In this document: in pieces, positions 1 through 9,140 of the stretch
Layout: every line of letters starts with the position of its first letter
Numbering within the stretch: position 1 is the stretch's first letter
DNA from: Tildeniella torsiva UHER 1998/13D
Lineage (GTDB): Bacteria; Cyanobacteriota; Cyanobacteriia; Phormidesmidales; Phormidesmidaceae
NCBI GenBank assembly: GCA_019358835.1
Contig: JAHHIH010000015.1
Span: 62,001 to 126,000, forward strand
Reading direction: 5' to 3'
Length of the DNA stretch: 64,000 nucleotides
Notes under the pieces: model-generated
The model's input: the letters and a program-made list of their open reading frames with translations, nothing else
Databases searched by the model: none
What the model was told of the DNA's origin: nothing
Made by a program: the position numbers and the translations under genes

Positions 1-710
1 TCGGCCAGACCGTAGGCGGCGCGGCTGGCGTCAGGGGAGTAGCGATCGGGGTTGAATAGCTCGGTATCTTTGCCGTTGGGGATGATCGTGCCGCCAAAGC
101 GCTGCTGCAAGAAGCTGTTGTGGGTGGTCACTAAGTCGGCCTGAGCCACTAGCCGTTCTATCCACTGTAAATAGAGGGGATGATCGAGGTTGCGCAGAGC
201 ACCGTTGGACTTCAGCACATCCCGCGCTAGCTGCTGGGCAGACGGACGGTAGCGGTAGCGATCGCCCCCGTGCCAGCTCAGTTCCCAGTCGTCGATATCG
301 AGTATGACCGGGCGGTGGTGGCGCAGTCGGTAGGCCAGGGCCAGGCCAAAGCTGCTGGGCTTGAGCTTGTAGGCGTAGATGATGTCGCCGCTGAGGCGCT
401 CGAATAGTTGGCCGATCGCCCTTGGCCCCAGGTAAGGCGAGGGGATGGGAATCGTGTGGAGAGAAATTTCGGCGGCGTGGGAGGGGGCTGGGCCTAGTCT
501 GGAACCCTCGCCCTCCGTTGAAAACCCGACCATCTCCACCGGGTAGCCCATGGTTTGCAGGGCCTGCCCCAGCAAAAAGGGCCGCACTGCGCCGCCCCAG
601 CGCCCGGCACCCTGGCTCGACAAATCGCTTACAACAATCGAAATTCTGGGCTGCCTCCCCAGGGCCTCGGTGGGGAACTCAGCGGCGGGTTTGGGGCGGT
701 GGTCGAGCAT
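1..710 (-). CDS. Glycosyltransferase, family 4-like, partial (runs off left edge)
   Basis: The minus-strand frame is open from an ATG whose complement lies at 708-710 to position 1, giving about 236 residues without a stop. After a short leader (MLDHRPKPAAEF) comes a Rossmann-type first strand and glycine loop, ISIVVSDLSSQGAGRWGG. Further on are LSGDIIYAYKLKPSSFGLAL, the acidic DIDDWE segment, LVTTHNSFLQQRFGG and the IIPNGKD motif typical of GT-B glycosyltransferases. The part seen is the N-terminal acceptor domain; the nucleotide-sugar domain would lie outside the window. It probably transfers a sugar in cell-surface polysaccharide synthesis. The specific substrate cannot be told. Confidence 0.8.
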   Translation of the reverse strand, partial: MLDHRPKPAAEFPTEALGRQPRISIVVSDLSSQGAGRWGGAVRPFLLGQALQTMGYPVEMVGFSTEGEGSRLGPAPSHAAEISLHTIPIPSPYLGPRAIGQLFERLSGDIIYAYKLKPSSFGLALAYRLRHHRPVILDIDDWELSWHGGDRYRYRPSAQQLARDVLKSNGALRNLDHPLYLQWIERLVAQADLVTTHNSFLQQRFGGTIIPNGKDTELFNPDRYSPDASRAAYGLA

Positions 711-826
711 GGTTCTACGGAGCCAAACGGGGGCCAGCGGCCAGGGGGCATTTACGGAAACGTACCCCTATAGCTTGCCCATCTTTGACCCTGACCTTAA
801 GGTTGGGGCCGCAACCCGCCGATTAG

Positions 827-1096
827 TTACACACGGGTATTCGTCGTTTGGCTGCGACGGTCAACGCTCGGCTTCGCCGCACCGTCAGTCGCTTGGGCTG
901 TGGCTTGAGCGATGGGGACCTGGCTCAGCGGCAGGGTGACGGTGACGGTTGATCCCTGGCTAACAGTGCTACAGACGGCGATCGCACCCCTGTCGGCCTC
1001 GACAATGTGCGGGTGATCGCCGCCAAAAGATTTGCTTATTTTATTAGCAACCCTCAATACCCCTGCCGCTGCCGCGTCAGCAAAAGAAATCGGCAT
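827..1096 (-). pseudogene. Histidine kinase C-terminal remnant
   Basis: The 89-codon frame contains HIVEADRGAIAVCSTVSQ followed by GSTVTVTLPL. This closely resembles the last strands of the HATPase_c domain (normally IVEAHGGxIxVxSxxGxGSTFxVTLP). No H-box, N-box or G1-box precedes it, and the frame starts inside the end of the ABC ATPase gene with a 20-base overlap, so no intact kinase can exist here. The most likely reading is the 3' tail of a lost sensor kinase gene. A small expressed ORF cannot be excluded but has no support. Confidence 0.45.
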
Positions 1097-1820
1097 AGGA
1101 GGCGATCGCCCCGCCAGGTTCTGGCCCCTGACCGTAGGCCCGCTGAATGTTGTCGAAGGTCATCACGGCTTGGGGGGTGTCGTCGGCCAGCAGGCGGCGG
1201 TTGAGCAGCAGCAGGCGATCGTAGCGGTGCAGGGCGTCGCCCCACTCGTGGCTGCACACCACCAGGGTTTTGCCCTCGGCCTGGAGTTCGGCAAAGATGG
1301 CCAGCATCAGGGATTCGGTCTTTTTGTCGATGCCGGTGAAGGGTTCATCGAGCAGCAGCAGGTCGGCATCCTGAGCCAGGGCACGGGCCAAAAACACGCG
1401 CTGCTGCTGACCGCCAGAGAGTTGGCCGATGGGGCGATCGCACAAATGCAGTATATCCACCCGTTCTAGCGCCACCGTAACCCGCTGCTTTGCCCGCTGG
1501 CTGGGCCGCCGAAACCATCCCGCCAGGGCCGCCTGGCCCATCATCGCCACCTGCCCAGCGGTGATCGGGTAGTCCCAGTCGATGCGCGATCGCTGGGGCA
1601 CGTAGGCCACCGACCGTCGCCGTCGCCGCAGCGGTGCGCCCTGAAAGAGCACCTGCCCTCGACAGGGCACCAGCCCCAGCATCGCTTGAATCAGAGTGCT
1701 TTTGCCTGCACCGTTGGGGCCGATCAACCCCACCAGCTCCCCCGCCCCCAGGGACAGAGAAATGTTCTCTAAGGCCGACATGCCCCGGTAGTTGACAGAC
1801 AGGTTTTGAACCTCTAGCAT
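1077..1820 (-). CDS. znuC: Metal (zinc-type) ABC transporter ATP-binding protein
   Basis: This is a single ABC ATPase domain of about 247 residues. The Walker A motif is GPNGAGKST, the Q-loop is YVPQRS, the signature is LSGGQQQR and Walker B is LLLLDEPF, with a switch histidine in VCSHEW. The family is the ZnuC/MntB-type ATPase of metal importers, which drives a membrane permease with energy from ATP. The start at 1820 (MLEVQNL) fits the family; an in-frame ATG at 1829 sits only five bases from the Zur-box-like site and looks less likely. It is divergent from the znuA-like gene. The cognate permease gene is not downstream. Zinc rather than manganese is inferred from the operator and the His-rich binding protein. 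Confidence 0.85.
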   Translation of the reverse strand: MLEVQNLSVNYRGMSALENISLSLGAGELVGLIGPNGAGKSTLIQAMLGLVPCRGQVLFQGAPLRRRRRSVAYVPQRSRIDWDYPITAGQVAMMGQAALAGWFRRPSQRAKQRVTVALERVDILHLCDRPIGQLSGGQQQRVFLARALAQDADLLLLDEPFTGIDKKTESLMLAIFAELQAEGKTLVVCSHEWGDALHRYDRLLLLNRRLLADDTPQAVMTFDNIQRAYGQGPEPGGAIASYADFFC

Positions 1821-1833
1821 GGCACCCATGAAA

Positions 1834-1848
1834 TGATAACCATTATCA
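1834..1848. promoter_or_regulatory. Zur-box-like operator between znuC and znuA
   Basis: TGATAACCATTATCA is a near-perfect 7-1-7 inverted repeat, with one mismatch to the cyanobacterial Zur consensus TGATAATNATTATCA. It lies in the 60-70 base divergent promoter region of the metal transporter genes. A Zur dimer bound here could repress both directions when zinc is sufficient. The palindrome is read directly; its function is inferred from the consensus and the neighbours. Confidence 0.8.
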
Positions 1849-1891
1849 CTATCATAATAAATCAGTTATCCATTTCTGGGAGAAGTAGGCA

Positions 1892-2986
1892 ATGTTTTTA
1901 CATGCAGTTGCCCGGTCACGATCTTGGCGGCGGCAGCGGTGGGGTGCTGCGATCGCTCTGACAGTGGGGCTAGTTGGGTGCAGCGGCAACAGCACCCCGG
2001 TAGCAGAATCCGAAGCTGACGCTCCGGCAGAGGCCGACAGTCCAGTGGTTGTCGCCACAACCAGCGTGCTCTGCGATCTCACCCAGCAAATCGCAGAGAC
2101 CACCGTCGCCCTCACCTGCCTGCTCGACCCCGGCACTGACCCCCACACCTATCAGGTCAAACCCTCCGATCGCCAGGCCCTTGAGCAAGCCGACCTGGTT
2201 CTCTACGACGGCTACGGCTCTGCCCCCACCCTAATCGAGATGGTGGAAGGAAGTAGCACTGAGGGAACAAGAGTAGCTGTGTACGAACAGGCGGTACCGA
2301 ACCCGTTGATGAGTGAGGCCCACGACCATGACGCTGAGGCAGCACATGCTGACGGCGATGGAGACAGCCACACCGAAGACCAAGAGCACGACGAGGAGCC
2401 CAGCGCCACCGCTGATGGAGGTGCAGCGCCCGATCCACACATTTGGCACAGCGCTACTCACAACGCCGCCATGGCCTCGGTGATTGCCGATCGCCTGGCT
2501 GAAGTCAACCCCGACCAAGCCGACCTCTACGCCGAGAATGCCAGTCGCCTGATCACGCAGTTCGAAGCGATCGATCGCTGGATTCAAACCCAGGTGGCCA
2601 CCGTACCCGCCGACCAGCGCCAGCTCGTCACCACCCACAATTCCTTTGGCTACTTTGCCGATGCCTACGGCTTTGAGGTCAAGGGGGCGCTCAGCGGCCT
2701 CAGCACCGACCAAAAGCCAACGCCCGGTGCGCTCACGGCCCTGGTCGAACAGGTCAAGGCCGCCCAGGTGCCCGCCATTTTTGCCGAAACCACTACCAAC
2801 CCCCAGCTGATTGAAACCGTCGCCAAGGATGCGGGCGTGACCGTCGCGGAACAGCCCCTCTTTGTGGAAGGGCCGGGTGGCCCCGGCAGTGCTGCCGAAA
2901 CCATGCAGGATGTGCTGGTGATGAATACCTGCGTGGTGGTCGAGGCGCTAGGGGGCAGCTGCGATCGCGCCAACGCCCCGCTCTAA
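1892..2986 (+). CDS. znuA: Zinc ABC transporter substrate-binding lipoprotein
   Basis: The 364-residue protein has an arginine-rich N-terminus, a hydrophobic stretch and the lipobox LVGC, so it should be a periplasmic lipoprotein. DPGTDPHTYQVKPSD is the conserved first metal-binding histidine region. A long His/Asp/Glu-rich loop follows (AHDHDAEAAHADGDGDSH and onward), the hallmark of zinc-specific ZnuA rather than manganese MntC. DPHIWHS, THNSFGYFADAYG and the C-terminal FAETTTNPQLIET match the A-I (cluster 9) binding-protein family. A ribosome-binding sequence GGAGAAG lies about ten bases before the ATG. It captures zinc for the ZnuBC importer. Confidence 0.93.
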   Translation: MFLHAVARSRSWRRQRWGAAIALTVGLVGCSGNSTPVAESEADAPAEADSPVVVATTSVLCDLTQQIAETTVALTCLLDPGTDPHTYQVKPSDRQALEQADLVLYDGYGSAPTLIEMVEGSSTEGTRVAVYEQAVPNPLMSEAHDHDAEAAHADGDGDSHTEDQEHDEEPSATADGGAAPDPHIWHSATHNAAMASVIADRLAEVNPDQADLYAENASRLITQFEAIDRWIQTQVATVPADQRQLVTTHNSFGYFADAYGFEVKGALSGLSTDQKPTPGALTALVEQVKAAQVPAIFAETTTNPQLIETVAKDAGVTVAEQPLFVEGPGGPGSAAETMQDVLVMNTCVVVEALGGSCDRANAPL

Positions 2987-3040
2987 CGATTGCGAATCCC
3001 CTGCGGCTGCAAAAGCCTGATGCTCTCCCTCGGGTTGGCA

Positions 3041-3059
3041 GGGCGAACGCCGTTCGCCC
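3041..3059. terminator. Hairpin between convergent znuA and debranching enzyme genes
   Basis: GGGCGAAC and GTTCGCCC form a perfect 8-bp stem around a GCC loop, placed between two convergent stop codons. There is no clear T-run, so it may be a bidirectional stop or simply a copy of an interspersed palindrome; TTCGCCCCTA also occurs near 9122. Confidence 0.45.
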
Positions 3060-5243
3060 CTACTCCTTCATTAACGGCCTGAGCAGAGCACTCACCCGCA
3101 GCACCTCGGCCACAGACCAAGCCTGGGCAAACGTGCCGCGCGGCTCCATCGGGGCGTCGCCGTCAAAAATTTCGCTGATGGTGCCCAGGCAGCCTCCGCC
3201 ATACAGATGGTGAATCAGCGGGTCGAGAAAGCTGTGGGCCAGATCGGCATCCTGGTAGACCTGCCAGTGGGCCTGTACAAAAGGCCCGATCAGCCAGCTC
3301 CAGACGGTGCCCTGGTGGTAGGCTCCGTCGCGCTGCACCAGATCGCCGCCGTAGTGGCCCTGGTAATCCGGGTGGGCCGGGTCGAGCGATCGCAACCCAT
3401 GGGAGGTCAGCAGTCGCTGGGCCACCACATTCACCACCGCCCGCTGCTGCTCGGCACTGAGGCAGGGTTCTCCCAGGGCGGCATCGGGTAGGGAAACAGC
3501 AAAAATTTGGTTGGGCCGCAGGGCTGCGTCCGCGCCGTCAGGGCCATCCAGCAGGTCGTAGCAATAGCCCAGATCGTCGCTCCAAAACCGCTGAAATCCC
3601 TGGCGGGTTTGGGAGGCCAACTCCTGAAACTGCCCGACGGGCTGACCCAAAATTCCCGCAAAATCGGCCATTACCAGCAGAGCGTTGTACCATAGGGCGT
3701 TGACCTCCACCGGCTTGCCGATGCGGGGGGTGACCACCCAATCGCCCACCTTGGCATCCATCCAGGTGAGCTGCACCCCCGGCTCTCCAGCAGAAAGCAG
3801 CCCATCGGTGGCATCGACCTGAATGCCGTGGCGGGTACCTTTGCAGTGCCAGGTAATCACCTCCTGGAGCTGAGGAAAGAGGTCTTCGATTAGTGCCGTA
3901 TCAGCGGTGGCCTGGTGGTAGGCGCGCAGAGCCTCAAAGTACCAGAGGGTGGCATCTACGGTGTTGTAGTAGGGCACTTGGCCATTTTCAGGGAAGGCGT
4001 TAGGCAGCATGCCCCGGTCAAGAAAGCGGGCAAAGGTCTGCAAAATCAGCCGGGCCAGGGCCGGACGTCCGGTGGTTAGGGTCAACCCCGGCAGGGCAAT
4101 CATGGTGTCGCGGCCCCAGTCGCCAAACCAGGGGTAGCCTGCGATCACGGTTTTGCCTGGGTTGGCGGGGGTGAGAGGCATTAGGTCAGACCATGCTGCT
4201 GCCTTATCTACCGGTAGAACAGCAGTAGGAATCTCCGGACTCACCTCATCCTGCGGACTGGGGTCTGGAGCAAAGTCTCCCAACGTGAGGGGGGTGGGGG
4301 TGCCTTCGAGATCCACGGCCCCGATGGAGTCGCTGGCTTCCAGCACCGTGATAGGGCGGCTGACGATGAACTGATCGGCGGCCAAAACTAGCTGGCTCAC
4401 CCAGGTGGGTGGCGAGTCATCGGGTTGGGCCTGCTTGCCCTGAGTAGTCAAATGCTGCTCGTAGGCCAGGCGACGGAGCAGGGCACTTTGCCCTGAGCGA
4501 TCGGCCCCGGCCTCGGTGGTGGCCACCAGGGTAAACGACTGGCCCTGACCCAGAGTAGGAGCAAAGGTAGCCGCGTGCAGGTGGTCGTCGTAGGGGTGAA
4601 TGCCCCGGTAGGTTTCGACCGCGAGGCTGTAGCCCTTGTACCAAGTGTGGGCGGGTATAGCTGGGGCGGTTTCGCTGAGCAAATAGAAGGGCTCAACGTT
4701 TCCTTTGGCCTGAATGCGCAGGCCTTGGGGGCAGTCGGCGATCGCCATTTGCCAGCCCTGGCCCTGGGTGCTGTGGTGGTGGTGGCGATGGTTGACCAAG
4801 ACCTTCAGCGTGAGTTCTACAGGAGCGCTGGCGCGGCTGAGGGTGTAGCGCACGTAGGTGGTGTTAGCCCCCGGCTCCATCCAGACGCGCTTTTCGAGCC
4901 GGGCATCGGCGATCGCATAGACCCAGATTGGAATCGTGCCCTCCAGCCGAAACGACTCTAGGTACAGGTAGCCCTCGGGTTGCAGCGCGCCATCAGTCCA
5001 GCGATCGCAGTACAGCGCATGAGCCTCGCCCAGATAAGTCGCGGTTTCGTCAATCTTAGTCACTAACAGAGTGCGCTCCAGCGGTGGCTTGAGCGCCGCC
5101 ACCAGCAGCCCGTGATAGTGGCGAGTGAGCACCCCAGCCACCGTGCCGGAGCCATAGCCGCCGACACCATTAGTAATCAGCCATTCCTGCTGAGTGGCGA
5201 TCGCCGCATTGCCGCACAGGTGACGCCCCAAAGAAATAGTCAT
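3060..5243 (-). CDS. Glycogen debranching enzyme, amylo-alpha-1,6-glucosidase family
   Basis: The 727-residue protein has the two-domain layout of archaeal/bacterial-type debranching enzymes (GDE_N then the (alpha/alpha)6 barrel, GH133-like). The N-terminal domain begins with NGVGGYGSGTVAGVLTRHYHG, a signature of the family. The C-terminal barrel carries AGYPWFGDWGRDTMIALPGL, FPENGQVPYYNTVDATLWY and a late YHQGTVWSWLIGPF. It should hydrolyse alpha-1,6 branch points of glycogen in the cytoplasm during glucose mobilisation at night. It stands alone on its strand. A start at 5243 (MTISLGRHLCGNAAIATQ) fits the family. Confidence 0.92.
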   Translation of the reverse strand: MTISLGRHLCGNAAIATQQEWLITNGVGGYGSGTVAGVLTRHYHGLLVAALKPPLERTLLVTKIDETATYLGEAHALYCDRWTDGALQPEGYLYLESFRLEGTIPIWVYAIADARLEKRVWMEPGANTTYVRYTLSRASAPVELTLKVLVNHRHHHHSTQGQGWQMAIADCPQGLRIQAKGNVEPFYLLSETAPAIPAHTWYKGYSLAVETYRGIHPYDDHLHAATFAPTLGQGQSFTLVATTEAGADRSGQSALLRRLAYEQHLTTQGKQAQPDDSPPTWVSQLVLAADQFIVSRPITVLEASDSIGAVDLEGTPTPLTLGDFAPDPSPQDEVSPEIPTAVLPVDKAAAWSDLMPLTPANPGKTVIAGYPWFGDWGRDTMIALPGLTLTTGRPALARLILQTFARFLDRGMLPNAFPENGQVPYYNTVDATLWYFEALRAYHQATADTALIEDLFPQLQEVITWHCKGTRHGIQVDATDGLLSAGEPGVQLTWMDAKVGDWVVTPRIGKPVEVNALWYNALLVMADFAGILGQPVGQFQELASQTRQGFQRFWSDDLGYCYDLLDGPDGADAALRPNQIFAVSLPDAALGEPCLSAEQQRAVVNVVAQRLLTSHGLRSLDPAHPDYQGHYGGDLVQRDGAYHQGTVWSWLIGPFVQAHWQVYQDADLAHSFLDPLIHHLYGGGCLGTISEIFDGDAPMEPRGTFAQAWSVAEVLRVSALLRPLMKE

Positions 5244-5383
5244 ACGTTATCCACCCGTGTTTTGCCAGCGAGGATGTTTACTCGCCGCTACTATAGCCAA
5301 CCTGCGGCAGGTCGCACTGCTACCTAAAGGGCGATTACACCCTCCACTGCAAAGCTTTACAGAGATTTCTTCGAATCCCTTGA

Positions 5384-5430
5384 ACTCACCCCCCACTCCC
5401 TACCCCCTTACTCCCTACCTCCCACTCCCC
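5384..5430 (-). repeat. C-rich/G-rich tract at the 3' end of the collagen-like gene
   Basis: On the plus strand this is a run of CCCCACTCCCTACCC-like units. On the coding strand of the neighbouring gene it reads as G-runs starting right at the stop codon. Similar tracts abut stops at 15908, 38045 and 58315. Confidence 0.6.
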
Positions 5431-6815
5431 TAAAACTGCCCCTGCCACGAAATCGACTGCTCAGCGCTATTGGTTCCCAGCGATCGCACGGCGGTAATCT
5501 CAATCTGAGCGTACTTTCCACGGGTCAGGGGGCCGCGATCGATAGGCAAACGACCTAGGGCCAGCTCAAAGCGGTTGCCCCCCAGACTCACCAGTTCCGC
5601 TGGCACCACATCGTCGTAAACGGTGACGTAGCGCGGGCGGCGATCGTCCCTGGGGTCGCCATCGGTGGTTCTCAGCGTCAGGCGAAACTGGGTCGTTAGG
5701 TAGGCCGATTCACCGGCCAAATCGAGCACCACAGCCTTGAGGTTGGCACCGCTGCCCTGCACTCCTCCCGAAGCCAGACGGGTAACGTCGCTCGCCCGCA
5801 CCGCATTGGTGACGGTGATGGTGAGTTGGTCAGCTTCGCGGCTGGTGGTGTAGTCAGCCCAGAGACTGTCGGGGAAGGTGGCGGTCAGCGCCCCGTCGGG
5901 CTGAATCTCGGTGCGCACATCGCCGCCCGCAAAGCTGCCCAGGGGCCGGGGGGCTTGCCAATTAAGGCTGACATCGCCTTCCACCCGCCCGGTATATTCG
6001 CGGTAAATGTCGTTGACCCGCGACCCAGGGGCCAGCAGGGTGTTGGCTCCAGATTTCTCGACCCACAGATTGCGAGAAAGACGCACAGGTTGGCTGGCCA
6101 GGGTTTGCAGCCCAACTGCGATCGCCGGGGTTTCAGGCAGTAGCGGCTCAAGCTGGTTGACAATCCACAGCTGGCCGTCGGCACCGGGGGCACCGTCGCG
6201 GCCAAAGGAACCGTTGTTACCGCTGCTGCCGTCGTAGCAGCGGTAGCGGTTTGCCTGGCAGCGATAGTCGGGCTGTCCAGGGGTGCCAGTACAGGTTTGA
6301 ATTTCCCAATCGCGCAGGTCGCAGCGACAGCCGATGGTGCCACTGCCGCCGCGCCCACCGCGCCCCGATCGCCCACCGCGAGCGTCTACCGAGAGCCGTT
6401 GCAGAGCCGTGCGATCGCCAGAATACACCGTCAAATCGCCGCCGCTACCCCCGCTGCCGCCACTGCCGCCGCTACCGCCGTCGCCACCGTCGGGGGCGCG
6501 CAGGTTGTAGTCAACGTTGCGGGGCTGACCGCCACAGCGGGGACGGTAGCCGTTTTCGCCATTCTCGCCGTCTTCGCCATCGCTGCCAGTGAGGCTAAAG
6601 TTGGCGGAGGTGCCGTCGGCTACGGTAGTTTGGCTGGCTCCAGCGGTGCCATCGCGCCCCGATCGCCCGCTGCGGCCATCGCTGCCGTCGCTGCCGTAGG
6701 TGCGGGTCTCTTGCGCCCAGGCCAGCATTGAGCAGCCGTTTAACGCCGGCAGCGGCAGGGTGGTTGCAAGACCTAGGCAAAGCGGGGCCAGGGAAAAGGC
6801 AAGGGCGCGTTTCAT
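5430..6815 (-). CDS. Secreted collagen-like glycine-rich protein
   Basis: The 461-residue protein starts with a signal peptide (MKRALAF, a hydrophobic stretch, cleavage probably after AWAQ). Residues about 40-210 are glycine-rich with collagen-like Gly-X-Y runs such as GSDGSDGRSGRSGRDG and a pure GGSGGSGGSGG stretch. They are interrupted by a cysteine-rich island (GCRCDLRDWEIQTC and onward, about eight cysteines). The C-terminal half, from about residue 215, has no glycine repeats and looks beta-rich. The GGT/GGC repeats make the DNA itself repetitive near 6320-6500. It is probably exported to the sheath or outer surface. I do not recognise a named family and assign no function. Confidence 0.8.
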   Translation of the reverse strand: MKRALAFSLAPLCLGLATTLPLPALNGCSMLAWAQETRTYGSDGSDGRSGRSGRDGTAGASQTTVADGTSANFSLTGSDGEDGENGENGYRPRCGGQPRNVDYNLRAPDGGDGGSGGSGGSGGSGGDLTVYSGDRTALQRLSVDARGGRSGRGGRGGSGTIGCRCDLRDWEIQTCTGTPGQPDYRCQANRYRCYDGSSGNNGSFGRDGAPGADGQLWIVNQLEPLLPETPAIAVGLQTLASQPVRLSRNLWVEKSGANTLLAPGSRVNDIYREYTGRVEGDVSLNWQAPRPLGSFAGGDVRTEIQPDGALTATFPDSLWADYTTSREADQLTITVTNAVRASDVTRLASGGVQGSGANLKAVVLDLAGESAYLTTQFRLTLRTTDGDPRDDRRPRYVTVYDDVVPAELVSLGGNRFELALGRLPIDRGPLTRGKYAQIEITAVRSLGTNSAEQSISWQGQF

Positions 6816-7014
6816 GGCGAATGATCTCGGTGTGCAAAGCTACCCCAGGGTAGCCACGGGCACGCTTAGATGGTGCGATCGATGTGCCAGAATTTGCGGT
6901 ACCGCCATTTGCCCAAGGGGCAGCTTGCCAGCCTTGACAGTTTGTTTCCTCAATACCCAGAGATTGGGAGCTGTTTTAGAGAGACTTGATCGCTCAAGTG
7001 CGCTTGTAAATGAT

Positions 7015-8949
7015 CTACGCCACCGAGGCCCGATCGCGCTGCAACTCCTGAATGCGGTCGAGGCTGCCGATCGGAATCGCGTTGATTAGCGCCTGGGTGT
7101 AGGCGGTCTGGGGTTGGCGGTAGACCTGCTCGGCGGGGCCAATTTCTTCCACCCGGCCTTGGTTCATCACCATAATGCGATCGCTCATAAACTTCACCAC
7201 CGCCAAGTCGTGAGAAATAAAGATATAGGTGAGGTCAAACTCCGCCTGGAGTTCTTTTAGCAGGTTGAGCACCTGGGCCTGCACCGACACATCCAGTGCC
7301 GACACCGACTCGTCGCAGATGATGAACTTGGGGTTGAGGGCCAGGGCGCGGGCAATGCACACCCGCTGGCGCTGCCCACCCGAGAATTCGTGGGGGTAGC
7401 GGTTCATGGCGCTGGCGGGCAGACCGACGCGATCGAGCAGGTAAGATACTCGCTCCTGCTGGTTACGCCTGCTTTTGATCACGCCGTGAATTTTGAGCGG
7501 TTCGGCGATCGCTGCCCCCACACTCATCCTCGGATCTAACGAGCTGTAGGGGTCTTGAAAGACAATCTGCATATCGCGGCGCAGCTGCCGCAGCGGCGAT
7601 GAGCCCAGCCCCAGCACGTCGCGCCCCTCAAACCAAATTTTGCCGCCCATGGCGGGCACCAGCCGCAGCAGGGCGCGGCCCAGGGTGGTTTTGCCGCAGC
7701 CCGACTCACCCACCAGGCCAAAGGTCTCGCCCTTTTGAATTTGAAACGACACATCCTGCACGGCCATGATGTGGCTGCGGGTTTTGCCAAAGATGCCCCG
7801 CACCGGGTAGCCCACCTGTAAATTTTCCACCGCCAGCAGGGGGCCGTTGGCCGCCAGGGCTGCCGCCCGCGTCGTCAGCTCCTCCTCCGTTAGGGGGGCA
7901 AAGCGGGCCTGGGCGTCGGCATCGAGCACCCGCTCGCGAATGATGGGAGCGGCACCGTCTACCGGCAGGCCGCCGTTGGCCGCTGCGGCGCTAATTTCTG
8001 TGCCCGCCAGCTCCACAGCCATAAAGTCGGCCACCGTGGGCAATAGCCGCAGCCGCTGGTTGGGCTGGGGGCGGCAGGCCAGCAGCCCCTTGGTATAGGG
8101 GTGCTGGGGCTGGGCAAAAATATCCCACACCGGCCCAGCTTCAACAATTTTGCCCTGGTACATTACCGCCACCTGGTCGGCGATCTCGGCAATGATGCCC
8201 AGGTCGTGGGTGATGAAAATTAGCGACATGCCCCGGCGATCGCGCAGTTCGCGCAGCAGGTCGAGAATCGTCGCCTGCACGGTCACATCCAGCGCCGTAG
8301 TGGGCTCGTCGGCAATCAGCAGGGCCGGGTTGCAGGAGATTGCCATGGCAATCATCACCCGCTGAATCTGGCCCCCCGACAGCTCGTGGGGGTAGCGATC
8401 GAGAATCGCCTGCTGACGGCGATCGACCTCTTCCTTCAGCGATTCATCGTCGAGGCGGGGCTTTTCGGTTTTGATGGTGGTCGCCAGAGCGGCATCGGTG
8501 GGCAGCAGTTTGACCTCTTGCAGCCGGGCGATCGCCTGCTGACGGGCCGCCTCCTTAGAAATATCCTGGTGCTGGCGAATCGCCTCCACCATCTGAAACC
8601 CCACGGTATACACCGGGTTCAGCGAGCTCATCGGCTCCTGAAAAATCATCGACACCTGCCCCCCCCGATAGCCCTGAAGTTGCGTCTCGCTCAGCGTCGC
8701 GAGATCCACCGGGGTGCCAGTGCCCGAGTTAAACCAGATTTCGCCATTGACCACCTTGCCCGGCGGGTTCGGCACCAGCCCCATCACCGCCAGGGATGTC
8801 ACCGACTTCCCCGACCCCGACTCCCCCACAATGCCCAGGGTCTGCCCCCGCTGCACCTGAAATGAAATATCATTCACGGCCTGAATGAGCTGGCCATCGA
8901 CCTCAAAATGAACGGTGAGGTGCTTAACGTCGAGAATGGTGTCGCTCAT
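7015..8949 (-). CDS. Oligopeptide/dipeptide ABC transporter, fused double ATP-binding protein
   Basis: The 644-residue protein contains two complete ABC ATPase domains in tandem. The first (about 1-300) has [19 protein letters not shown] and [14 protein letters not shown], with the peptide-importer C-terminal tail [12 protein letters not shown]. The second (about 370-640) has [20 protein letters not shown] and [14 protein letters not shown]. This DppD-DppF (GsiA/YejF-like) fusion powers uptake of peptides, glutathione or nickel chelates. Permeases are not adjacent. A matching peptide-binding lipoprotein lies at 29.7-31.5 kb and may be its partner, which is inference. Confidence 0.92.
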   Translation of the reverse strand: MSDTILDVKHLTVHFEVDGQLIQAVNDISFQVQRGQTLGIVGESGSGKSVTSLAVMGLVPNPPGKVVNGEIWFNSGTGTPVDLATLSETQLQGYRGGQVSMIFQEPMSSLNPVYTVGFQMVEAIRQHQDISKEAARQQAIARLQEVKLLPTDAALATTIKTEKPRLDDESLKEEVDRRQQAILDRYPHELSGGQIQRVMIAMAISCNPALLIADEPTTALDVTVQATILDLLRELRDRRGMSLIFITHDLGIIAEIADQVAVMYQGKIVEAGPVWDIFAQPQHPYTKGLLACRPQPNQRLRLLPTVADFMAVELAGTEISAAAANGGLPVDGAAPIIRERVLDADAQARFAPLTEEELTTRAAALAANGPLLAVENLQVGYPVRGIFGKTRSHIMAVQDVSFQIQKGETFGLVGESGCGKTTLGRALLRLVPAMGGKIWFEGRDVLGLGSSPLRQLRRDMQIVFQDPYSSLDPRMSVGAAIAEPLKIHGVIKSRRNQQERVSYLLDRVGLPASAMNRYPHEFSGGQRQRVCIARALALNPKFIICDESVSALDVSVQAQVLNLLKELQAEFDLTYIFISHDLAVVKFMSDRIMVMNQGRVEEIGPAEQVYRQPQTAYTQALINAIPIGSLDRIQELQRDRASVA

Positions 8950-9140
8950 TGGTTTGCTTACAGGCAGACGATCAGAACAGGAAACCTCTCTGGGCGGCCC
9001 CGCCCAGAGTTGATGACCTGGAGCAGACCTCCAATGTCATACTGAATCGGGTACGAGAGAACTTAATCTCGTCAATGGATCATAGTAGATGAATCATAAC
9101 AGCGTCCCCCCTACCGGTTTCGTTCGCCCCTAATTCACCC

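Noticed and set aside
5384-5430. Possible CRISPR-like short repeat arrays in the C-rich tracts
   Set aside because: Units are short and contiguous with no regular spacers; these are simple tandem repeats.
6251-6731. Plus-strand Arg/Ala-rich frames opposite the collagen-like gene
   Set aside because: They are antisense shadows of the glycine-codon repeats.
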